From Eublepharis macularius (lineage: Eukaryota > Chordata > Lepidosauria > Squamata > Eublepharidae): a stretch of 64,000 nucleotides of DNA. The stretch is from positions 193,850,311-193,914,310 of the forward strand of contig NC_072791.1 of assembly GCF_028583425.1 (NCBI RefSeq). The letters are read 5' to 3'. The notes beneath the pieces are model-generated. The model searched no databases. It had not been told where the DNA came from and saw nothing but the letters and a program-made list of their open reading frames with translations. The position numbers were made by a program, and so were the translations under genes. Below, piece after piece: positions 18,831 to 27,775 of the stretch. Position 1 is the stretch's first letter. Every line of letters begins with the position of its first letter.

Positions 18831-18842
18831 ATAATGAACAAA

Positions 18843-19564
18843 CTTAGCATACAACAAAACTTGAAGGCAAAGTGGTTAAGTCTGAAAGGTATAAAAGTAA
18901 AAAGTCTCAGAAGAGGCCGCAGGGTGGCTAAAGAGCTCAGTTGTAGAGAATGAATACACACTATCCTGAAATTGCATCGTAAAGAAATCTAAAGATTCTG
19001 TTAAGACTTCAAGGACTTTTTAACCTCTTCCACCAGACTTGTGTCTCCAAGAATATAACTTAATAGACTGAGAAAATATATTTGAAAGGAAAAACTGCAT
19101 CTTTATATAATAGAATGGTAATAAAATCCCTTACCAATTATCCCATTATTTTGCTCAAAATAGGTACACTTTCGTGCTTTAATTTTATGTTTCTCTTTGC
19201 CCCGTGCTAAAGCACTGATATAATTATGCCCTACAAGGTTGAATAAGGTCCCTGCAAAATCGGCTCCAAGTGATTATTTGACTCTCTTTTTATTTGGAGG
19301 ATTTAGCTAATATTGTTTCAGGCTTTTTATCAAAATAAATGCACGACTGGCTTTAACAATTTTTGGGGTAATTGTTTAAAAAAACAAATTTGCTAATAGG
19401 TGGAAGAGATAGAGGTTAAATACTTTAATTTCCAACTTGCACACGTATGCAAAGTCTCTCTCATTTTGAATAGTTTAAACACAGCCACAGAAATGAACTG
19501 GTAACATACCTCCCCAAAAGTATCATGGTAGCGTATATTCCTTGCTAATGCAAAAATTGATTAA
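18843..19564. other. Noncoding sequence
   Basis: AT-rich DNA with no gene or repeat recognised. Confidence 0.45.
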
Positions 19565-19690
19565 CAACGGTATCACTATATCAAACAGTAAACTGCTGGC
19601 CCTTATGAGGTTGACAAAAGTCATAAAACTGGGCCACAACAGACAAGGTAAGTACCTACTTGAGATATTCCACAAATGTGTACAAAAAAA
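19565..19690 (+). repeat. Unclassified dispersed repeat, copy 1
   Basis: Shares ordered blocks with 27630-27775: GTATCACT, ACAGTAAACTG.CTGGCCC, TGAGG/TGGGTGA, AAAACTGGGCC/ACAAAACTGGCC, CACAAC..ACAAGG, CCTACTTGAG and TATTCCACAAATGTG versus ACTCCCTAGGTATGC. Same order and strand, so one family; class unknown. Confidence 0.6.
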
Positions 19691-19765
19691 AAATGTCTTC
19701 ATAAATTAAAATATACCTTGATGAGATCTGAAAATGCTCCAGAAAGAATGGGAGCAACCGCATAG

Positions 19766-19980
19766 GGGGTGGGAACTGGGCTCAGTGGTATAGCATCTGT
19801 TCGGCATGCAGAAGGTCTGAGGTTCAATCTCCAGTATCTCAAGTTTTTAAAAAGGATCAGGAAGAAGGTAATATGAAAGATCTCCACCTGAGATCCCGGA
19901 GAGCCAGTGCCAATCTGAGCAGGAAATACTCACCTTGAGGGGCTTGTGGTAGAATTTGGTAAAAGGCAGCACATGAGCAG
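19766..19980 (+). mobile_element. tRNA-derived SINE, plus copy
   Basis: The head is tRNA-like: GGGCTCAGTGGTATAGCATC (A box region), CATGCAGAAGGTCTGAGG and a B box GGTTCAATCTCC. It continues with AGGATCAGGAAGAAGGTAAT, CACCTGAGATCCCGGAGAGC, and ends CACCTTGAGGGGC...AAAAGGCAGCACATGAGCAG. This matches the reverse complement of 20812-21050 block for block. It is a polymerase III-type SINE, not a tRNA gene: the 3' acceptor half is missing and a long unrelated body follows. Confidence 0.82.
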
Positions 19981-20811
19981 CTCCAGCACATATTTCTCAC
20001 GTAAGGCACACATATTGGCGACAGCCTATATGATAACCCCTTTCACATTCTTTAGTCTTATCTAAAATCAAAATCCAGGTCCTCCGTCAAGCGGAATGGA
20101 TGCAGCAGCAATCGACAGAGGACTAGATGTGTCGCTGATCATCTATGATCATTATCTGACACGAGATGCCACCATGGATAATGATCAGACAAGCTCTAAA
20201 CACAAGTACCTTTGTTCACAGATTTCAATTTGTATGTAGTTAAAGACAGCTCGTTTCTGTTTGATAAAACATAATATTAATGCCTTGGGAAAAAACACAA
20301 TGGACATTTATTCTAACTGGAAATCTAGAACGTGTCTCCCCCAACTCCGTTCACTAGGCGTACAGCTGCCTTCCAAAGTGTTTGTGACAGATGTCAGCTG
20401 GCATTGCCAGACGTCTGTTTTCTTTACATCTCTGCACAATCTAACAGTCTTTCTTTAATTATGCAATGATAGAGTAGTTCTCATTCCCACTGCATGTAGT
20501 CAGTACAGTCAGTCATATTTACATGCCATTATGCAGATTACAGACAAAGACAAGCTATACCACAAGAGCATAAAACCCAAAATTAACTGAGAGGGCCAAA
20601 TTCTATTACCTACAAATACACAGTGGCTGCACCCATAACTTTTCACCAAAAATGTCACTTTTGCTGCCATCTCATGAATATACATTCTCCAAACTTCTCT
20701 TCTTCATTAATGATGTCACTAAAGTTTGCAATGACCAGGCTCATAATAGGAGCACATCTAGCTTCGAATCGGATGCTTATAAATTAAGCAACTTTTCAGA
20801 AGTTCATTAAG
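19981..20811. other. Noncoding sequence with a small hairpin
   Basis: No gene. A perfect 11-bp inverted repeat (TGATCATTATC at 20146-20156, GATAATGATCA at 20177-20187) surrounds a 20-bp loop. The rest shows nothing recognisable. Confidence 0.45.
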
Positions 20812-21050
20812 GAAACTGAAACTGAAACTGAACCTGAACGTACATGAAGCTGCCTTATACCAAATCCAACCATTGGTTCATCAAGGTCAATACTATTCAC
20901 TCAGATGGGCAATGGCTCTCCAAGGTCTCAGGTAGAGATCATTCACATCACCTACTGCCTGGTCCTTTTAACTGGAAATGCCTGGGATTGAACCTGGGAC
21001 CTTCTGCATACAAAGCAGATGCTCTTCCACTGAGCCACAATTCCTCCACA
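20812..21050 (-). mobile_element. tRNA-derived SINE, minus copy
   Basis: On the minus strand it begins with GTGGCTCAGTGGAAGAGCAT, has a B box GGTTCAATCCC, and ends ACCTTGATGAACCAATGG...TATAAGGCAGCTTCATGTAC, followed by a (GTTCAG/TTTCAG)n tail at plus 20812-20840. The body is shared with 19766-19980 in opposite orientation. Frames crossing it are not genes. Confidence 0.85.
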
Positions 21051-21052
21051 AA

Positions 21053-21685
21053 GGCAGATGCACAAATCAGCACTGCAGAGCTCACAAGAGCATTCCAGGC
21101 ACAAGGACCCCTAAGACACGTAATTTACAGGATGCCCATCTATGGAATGCTTCTCTGCATCACTCCTCAGTGTGAGGAACAGTGGCCTACTGGAAGGTGG
21201 CATGGAGCAAGCAAGAGGATTTTAATGGCACTCTACTTTACGACTAATAAAACAGCCTACAATTTGTAAGAATTACTGAACTGTGTGGAGTAAAACAGGG
21301 GAGCAGAGGACCACAGTGTTGGTCCTACATACACAATAAAGCCCACGTGCTGATGAGCGATACCTCTGATGCATATATTCAATACTCAAGGGGTTCTGCT
21401 CTGGCAGAAGGTAAGTCCAAGATAAGTAAATTTCCTCACAGATTTGTAAGCAAATGAAAATACCATATATCAGCAGAGAGAGAGAAAAAAATTGAAAAGG
21501 ACAGAAATGGTTAAGTATGGAAAGAGAACATCTGTTTCTCACAATCCTCAAACACTTAGGAAAATACTGCTCTGACCTGGGAAAATAATATTCCAAGGAA
21601 CTTAACTAGTCCATCCAGCAATACCATCTGTGAAACAAGCCAATGAGAACAGCAAGCAAACCCAGGGTTTTTAAATCTATCAATA
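21053..21685. other. Noncoding sequence
   Basis: No gene or repeat recognised. A 107-codon minus frame at 21273-21596 has no domain and is taken as chance. Confidence 0.45.
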
Positions 21686-21862
21686 TTTCATTCATTCATT
21701 CATTGAAGGAATTCAGGATATCCTTGCAATAGCTGTGTGAAATAGGTTACACTGAGAAAGGGTGACTGGTTTATGGTCACCAGTGAGGTTCATGGTAGAG
21801 TAGTAAGTTGAACACCAGATGTTGGTCCCTCATTCTAACCCCTATACCATACTGGCTCTCAT
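21686..21862 (-). mobile_element. MIR-like tRNA-derived SINE, degenerate
   Basis: On the minus strand, a head AGAGCCAGTATGGTATAGGG and later GTGACCATAAACCAGTCACC, with an (ATGA)n tail at plus 21686-21706. It shares the head-core-tail order of the family at 8590 but is more diverged. Confidence 0.5.
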
Positions 21863-22274
21863 TGTGGATTTCCCATTACTGATAACAGAACAGCTTCTGT
21901 TAACAGCTTTTTTACTTTCATTACCAACAACAGGACCCAGTTTCCTGATCACAGCCATAATTTGTAAGATTGTCAACTTATTTACAATGTCTGGTGATCT
22001 CCCACAGCTGCCTCCCACCACTGCACAAATGATCACAATGTTATTTCCAACTAAATCCCAGAAATGACATAACCCACTCTAGGATTTTGAGATTCATGAA
22101 ATCCTAGAGCATTGATGGTGCCATTTCTGGATTTTAGCCAGAAGTGTTTTCAACATGTCAATGCCGTCCCCTTTTTCCTTATGCCTCAACCCCTAAAGTC
22201 TCCCAGGGGGTTCAGGCATGTGCCTATCAAACCTAGTAACTTGCTGATAGCAAGTTCCAGAATAAGGTGAGAAT
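21863..22274. other. Noncoding, with repeat-like words
   Basis: No gene. CCAGAAATGACATAA and GCCAGAAGTG resemble internal words of the long AGGGTTGCCA variant, and CTCTAGGATTT/AAATCCTAGAG at about 22077-22109 form an 11-bp hairpin. An old repeat is likely but not defined. Confidence 0.35.
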
Positions 22275-22279
22275 CTAAG

Positions 22280-22511
22280 AGCAGAACCACAAGTGACAAA
22301 AGGCACAGATTGGACACTTGTCAGCTTCCCTCAAGTTTTGATGGGAAATGTAGGCAGCTTGGCGGAATGTTGGACAAGTGACAGTTGAAAAGTCCATTGG
22401 ACAGCAGTCAGAGAGCAAAGCTGCGAGACCAGGATGCCTACATTTCCCATCAAAACTTGAGGGAAGCTGACAAGTGTCCAATCTGTGCCTTTTGTCACTT
22501 GTGGTTCTGCT
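22280..22511. mobile_element. Foldback element with 77-bp perfect inverted arms
   Basis: The arms 22280-22356 and 22435-22511 are exact reverse complements over all 77 bases, starting AGCAGAACCACAAGTGACAA. A 78-bp loop lies between. The element is flanked by 5-bp direct repeats CTAAG at 22275-22279 and 22512-22516. Perfect arms imply a recent origin, recent gene conversion, or a strand-switch event. Part of the loop (GGACAAGTGACAG) resembles the arm word GGACACTTGTC. There is no coding capacity. The superfamily is not assigned; a 5-bp duplication does not fit hAT. Confidence 0.88.
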
Positions 22512-22516
22512 CTAAG

Positions 22517-22843
22517 ACAGTTATGTAAAAGGATTATATTTACGTAATTGGTTTAGATTTTAAAATTTATTCTAGTCTTACTCTGAAATGTTTTTATATA
22601 AATAAAAGATATAATTTAAAATAAATCAGAGTAAGGAAAAGGCATGGGGGCTAAGAACATTATGAGAATAACATGATGGCCTGATTCATTTGGCCCTGGA
22701 GGTTATGGCAGGCCTTCATAACTTGATATGCTAAGCAAAATGCAGCCGTCCTCAGGCTAATGAAGTTGTTTTTTGTTGCCTGCCCAAGACTGGAGAAAAA
22801 GACAACAGATATCAACAATGCCAGGTATAATTACGAGGCAAGG
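22517..22843. other. Noncoding spacer
   Basis: AT-rich; no gene or repeat recognised. Confidence 0.4.
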
Positions 22844-22851
22844 ATAACAAA

Positions 22852-23234
22852 TAGAGATGGGCATGAACCAAAATACAAACCAAAATTAAGCACAAACCAG
22901 ACCGGTTCGTGGTTCACGAACCGCGGTTCATCAGATCCCATTTCTGACAAACCGCCACGAACTTTAGGCTGGTTTGTTTGGTTCATTTTTTTGGTTCGTC
23001 ACTGCAGACAGCCTGGTGCCAATCAATCAGTTTCCTAGGCAACAGGGGATGAACTTCCTGCAGACCTTCTGCTGACCCAGAAGTGATGGTTTTCTGATCT
23101 GGATGTGACGTTTTCACGAACCAAACAAGCCGGTTCGCGAACCAAGGGCAGGTTCGTGAAAGTTCGTGGTTCGTGAAATTTAACGAATCACGAACCACGT
23201 GGTTCAGTTTTTTTCCAGTTTGTGCCCATCTCTG
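22852..23234. mobile_element. hAT-like MITE with GGTTCGTG motifs
   Basis: Ends are TAGAGATGGGCA and TGCCCATCTCTG, inverted repeats. Flanks ATAACAAA (22844-22851) and ATCACAAA (23235-23242) match at 7 of 8 bases, consistent with an aged 8-bp hAT duplication. The interior holds many copies of GGTTCGTG and CACGAACC in both orientations near each end. No transposase frame; the 92-codon frame at 22760-23038 is not a gene. Confidence 0.8.
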
Positions 23235-23242
23235 ATCACAAA

Positions 23243-24189
23243 TTGTACAGGCCTGTATTAAGGCATATCAGTTTCTGTGGCCTATTCCACAAGGGAATAG
23301 ATGGAAACTGATTTCATACTGCCTTCATTTTTCTCAGCCACTTTGACCAAAGTGGTTCCACTCTAGACTGGAGTAAAATAGGTGCACCTTTCAAAATGGT
23401 ATTTGGCCAGGAAATCTTCTGAGGGAACATAGTCATGCAACCATCCTAACTAGATACAAAACCATTCTTCAAAACTGATTTCCACAAAATACACATAGGT
23501 GAGAGTGTAAGAGCTCGCGAGCTTAATTGGAAATGTTTTGTTATAACTCTGTGTCATTATCATTAGAGGTTACAGAGAATTTTTTTTTTAAATTGGTAGT
23601 CCTATTTAAGGATAACAAAATCATATAATTGTTAAGGACCTCAGAAATTACAGCACTATATGATAAACTGGCTTTGCCGCTGTTTTACATTAATACTTTA
23701 TACATATAACCTGTTCTAAATTTAATGCTCTTGTAAGGAAGGTTAAATACTACAAAACTTTCACACGGCAAAAGCCTGTAACTCTTAATGCATCAGATTT
23801 TCTACAGGGTGATTGTTCAGAAGGTATTACATCTTAATGGATTCCTTTTTAAAGAACTAGATTGTGATTAATTGCAGTGCATGATTATGTACATGAAAAG
23901 GATTGGTTTGAACCTTTGCCCTAAGCATACACCAGGGTAAAAGGGAAGTTATTAAAAAAAAAAAAAGATGATTGAATAGTTTTACTGAAATAAAAATTGT
24001 CACATCTTAGAAGGAACAAACAATTCTGTTTGTGTGTTCATTTAACACCATCATCTTGCATAATGGCACAAATGCAAGTCATGCACAAATCTAACAGGTG
24101 TCTGAAGCGGCATGGAAGAAGGAAAACATTCGTTTTAATATTAATCCTCAGAAACATTTGTGCCTGCTACATTTGCAGTGAAATCTGAA
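23243..24189. other. Noncoding sequence
   Basis: AT-rich unique-looking DNA with short T and A runs. No gene or repeat recognised. Confidence 0.45.
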
Positions 24190-24262
24190 GCAGAGTTACT
24201 CCAGTCTAAACCCACTGAAATCAATGGGCTTAGACTGGAGTAAATCTGTTTAGGATTTCACA
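24190..24262. repeat. Dispersed hairpin repeat, copy 1
   Basis: Arms TTACTCCAGTCTAA(A)CCCA (from 24196) and TGGGCTTAGACTGGAGTAA (to about 24242) are inverted with one mismatch around CTGAAATCAA. The flanks CAGAG and CTGTTTAGGATT are shared with the copy at 26748-26825. Confidence 0.7.
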
Positions 24263-25779
24263 ACATAATATCCAGAGTGCTGTATTTAGACCTGACAACT
24301 TCCAGGACAAACTCTTGCTTGGCTATCAATCCCACTAGGTGGCCTGAAGGAACCTATCATATATCTTTCAATTTACTTCATGGGATTATTGCAAGGGGGA
24401 AAACAGAATAATCACATACGCATGCCCTTTAAGGACAGGGTACAGCGAACACAAATTTTTAAAATGTATTATTATTTGTTGTTGTTTTTATTAACACACA
24501 CTAACATATACTTTAGACTTTAATTTGAAAAGTTTTATATGATGGTGCTTAAAATTGGGACTTCCACATATGGAACATTTATTGGAACAGTATAAATAAG
24601 GCATATTTGCACAGTACAACTTTTGTGAAACACTATACCAGTATTTGGTATAGTGCTGATAAAGTAGAAGTTAAAATACAACTACTTAAAACACCTTTAA
24701 GAATGTATTCAACTCTGCTTTGGTCAAAGCAGTTTGTCCTATTTAACAAAGTTGAATATATCTTTTGAAAAAAAATAATAATTTGTGATAGATAGATAGA
24801 TTCTTTATTACAGCAGTTAGCCAATAAAGTGCGGTGATTTCAAAAATCGCCCAAATTAACATTCGTGCTAAACCAAAATGCCCAAAGGTTCCTGGGATTC
24901 CCTACCACCACCACCACCACATACATGCTTGGTTTATAGACTTCCGCTCATAGCCAAGGAAACAATAATGTTAGCATGCACTCAGTTCTGACATTTGTAC
25001 ATCAACTAACAATCTTCCATGCAATAAAACTGTTATAATCCAGATTTACTGCTGGATTGAGCATTTGAGAAGTATGTACTTAGACACATGCAGAAACAGA
25101 ACAATGATCTGTACATCATGTTGTTCTCTTTGAAAAGCAGCCCTGACATTAGTCATGGTCGCCGTGATGTAATTCAAAAATTACTCAAATTCCATCCCAT
25201 TCTGAAGAGCAAGAGGAAGGAGCTTCTGTTCCACCGGCATTAGACCTAGTCAAAATTGCTTCGTTTCCCACGGGCCCCATCTGAAGCCCATGGAAGTGCA
25301 GAGAGATGCAGTGATCACACAGCATTCTTAGAAGAGTTACGGTTTCATGGCCTATATAATCGTTCTCAAAGTGTTTGTGATGCACTCCAATTAGCAGTAA
25401 AGAGTTACGCAATACTAGAAGTCAAACATAGGGATAAAAAACAACCTACCTACAGAAGCATTAGACCCTTATTTCTTAAAACGGGTATCTAAAACGGATA
25501 ACCAAAAAGTGCAGGTAAACCAGAATGTTGTTGCATGTGGAGCCTGTGATTATACACATGAAAAATAATTTAGCCTGACAAAGCTAGGATCCTCCTAGAA
25601 CTGATCCTTCTTTTCCTGGTCATTGTAGGAGACTTCTACAGGTTTTCTTTCCAAGCCCTTTTAGGTGAGCCGTAGGTAGGAGAAAAAATGAACAGTATCT
25701 TGAACAATTACCTTTTTTAAAAAAAAAGAAAAACAAGGCAATTAAGCCATGTCCCATTGTTTGGTCTTCCTATTACAGG
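24263..25779. other. Noncoding sequence
   Basis: No gene. A short GATA tract lies at 24786-24801 and a CCA tract near 24904-24919. Frames at 25185-25492 on both strands have no domain. Confidence 0.45.
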
Positions 25780-26110
25780 CCCACCAAAACAATCTGCCTG
25801 ACGTCACCAAAATAATTCACTTGACATCATTGTGGGGGAGCCATCCACAAACAACTCGCAAATTATTGTTTTGATCCAGCTGTTAAGGGAGAATTACAGC
25901 AAAACCTGCACTCTCCGCAGCTATTAAAGCACTGACCCCAGCAGAGCTCTCTTTTTGTGCTGAACTTTTTTATATCGCCAGGACTATTAATCAGGTGCCA
26001 GTTCAACTGATGTGCTTTATATAGTTGACCCTGGCCGGTGCCTTAATTACCAGGTATTAAATGCTAATTAGGATTCTCGGCATTAAAGTTTAATTTCTTT
26101 TAAAAAAATT
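25780..26110. promoter_or_regulatory. Candidate conserved noncoding element
   Basis: A complex, repeat-free stretch with many developmental transcription-factor-like words: TGACGTCA-like CTGACGTCACC, CAGCTGTTAAGG, CTATTAATCAGG, TGCTTTATATAGTTG, CCTTAATTACCAGG and TGCTAATTAGG. The density of TAATTA/TTAAT cores over 300 bp resembles vertebrate enhancers. This is a texture-based inference; conservation was not tested. Confidence 0.3.
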
Positions 26111-26747
26111 AAGGGTAAAATCTAAAAAAGTATTGCACTCCTTTGTTGTGCTACAGCAGAGACAGAGGAGGGTGCAGCAATTTGCAACTGACAGGCACTA
26201 AAGAAGCAGGTCATTTTACAAGTATAGTGTGGACAAAGGTGAACTGGGCAACTGATGGAAATCTGTGGCCAAGGCGAAATAGCAATCTCAGAGCCAAAGA
26301 GTAATAAAAAGAGTGACTGCAATGAAGCCATGCAGCTTCTAGAGGGAAGTGTCATAAGTAAGAAATGGGTTTCCATGTGGTTTTCTGCAGTAATTAAAAT
26401 GCAGAGCCCAACCAACTTTTAAGCTGAGCAAACTGTAGTGTGGGCCCCCACTAAAGCTAGGGGTAGCTTTGATATACTAGAGGTTGGCCGGAAATGCTCC
26501 AATTTTATAAACAGAAAGTAGAGTTAGAAGATAACACATGCCATGTGCATGCACAAAGTAATGCATTCTCATTCTTAACAAGAGTGGTGACTGGTAACAT
26601 TAATACCTATGGTTCAACCTATAGTTTTGTGACTGGAACTTCAGATATATCATTTGCCATAGAGGGGTGGTGATGGGGATCAGGGCCGCCACAGTTTGTT
26701 TAGATTATGATAACTGGCCTCTCTTGGGCAGCTTTAGCACAGCAACT
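26111..26747. other. Noncoding sequence
   Basis: No gene or repeat recognised. Confidence 0.4.
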
Positions 26748-26825
26748 CTAAGCAGAGTTACACCCTTCTAAATCCATTGAAATCGATGTGCTTAGAAGGG
26801 TGTAACTCTGTTCAGGATTACACTG
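26748..26825. repeat. Dispersed hairpin repeat, copy 2
   Basis: Arms CAGAGTTACACCCTTCTAA (from 26753) and TTAGAAGGGTGTAACTCTG (to 26810) are perfect inverted repeats with partial pairing further inward, around CATTGAAATCGATG. It shares layout and flank words with 24190-24262. Confidence 0.8.
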
Positions 26826-27002
26826 TAAGCCACAGAAGAAAATTAAGAATTCAGGTACCCATGTTGCTGCTGTCCTTTTCCCATGACTTAAAGCTGATAG
26901 GGAGGTGGCTGTATGGGTAGCACTTTCCACCAAGAAATGACAGGGAGATAAAGAGCTATCCCTGTCCTCATACCCAGAACCCCTCTGCAGATGCTTTTGA
27001 GG

Positions 27003-27192
27003 CAGAGTTGCCTACTTTGGATTGGGAAATTCCTGGAAATGTGGGAGCCCAGGGAAAAGGAGTGCAGAGGGACCTCAGCAGGGTGTAATGGCATTGAGTC
27101 TATCCTCCAAGGCAGCCATTTTCTCTCTTTAGTCCGGCAATCAGTTGTAATTCTGAGAGATCTCCAGATACAAGCTGGAAGTTGGCAAGCCT
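27003..27192 (-). mobile_element. AGGGTTGCCA-family MITE, minus copy
   Basis: Reads AGAGTTGCCTACTTTGG at the left end, GGGAAATTCCTGG, AATGGCATTGAGTC, AAGGCAGCCATTTTCTC and ends ATCTCCAGATACAAGC...GTTGGCAAGCC on the plus strand, the reverse of the copies at 887 and 12373. Confidence 0.75.
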
Positions 27193-27340
27193 TTTTAGGT
27201 CACATCATAGAGTTGTGGTATCACGTGATCAATATCACATGGTAGTGGGCACCTCTATAAACAAAAGAAAAACTTGGTGTATTTACCACATGAAGAAAAA
27301 CATACTGCAAGTAAATATGCCAAATTAAACAGACATTTCC

Positions 27341-27368
27341 CCACTACCACCACCACCACCACCACCAC
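27341..27368. repeat. (ACC)n microsatellite
   Basis: About eight uninterrupted CCA units. Confidence 0.95.
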
Positions 27369-27629
27369 TTTTCCCCCTTAAACTCACTGCTGAGGCCAGA
27401 GAAAACTGAGTATCAGTGAAGGGCGCTCATGTCTGTACCACAGATGGGAGAAGCTACGTCACTAGCATCTCAAGTACTACTTCATAGGACTGTCCACGAA
27501 TCGTGACCCCTTCCCTTCCAGCTGGTGTTCAGCAGCTGCCTCCAGCCCCAAACTTTACACGCTGTAGTCAGACTTTCCATTCTTCAAAGAGAAAAGACTT
27601 TCCATTCTGTCAAACAGGACATAGTTGTA

Positions 27630-27775
27630 AATGTATCACTTTAAACTAACAGTAAACTGGCTGGCCCCATGTGGGTGATGAAAGCCACAAAACTGGCCCC
27701 CACAACGACAAGGCAGGCGTCTCTGCCTACTTGAGGAACTCCCTAGGTATGCAGAAAAATCCAGCTGTGAAAAGT
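27630..27775 (+). repeat. Unclassified dispersed repeat, copy 2
   Basis: Second copy of the family at 19565-19690, with ACAGTAAACTGGCTGGCCCC, CCACAAAACTGGCCCCCACA, ACGACAAGGCAGG and CTGCCTACTTGAGGAACTCC. The class is unknown. Confidence 0.6.

Noticed and set aside
20985..21045. A functional tRNA gene
   Set aside because: A and B boxes are present, but there is no acceptor-stem pairing and the match continues into a SINE body shared with 19766-19980.
27341..27368. CRISPR-like regular repeats (also CA tracts at 36020 and 59269)
   Set aside because: They are uninterrupted microsatellites without spacers, in a vertebrate sequence.
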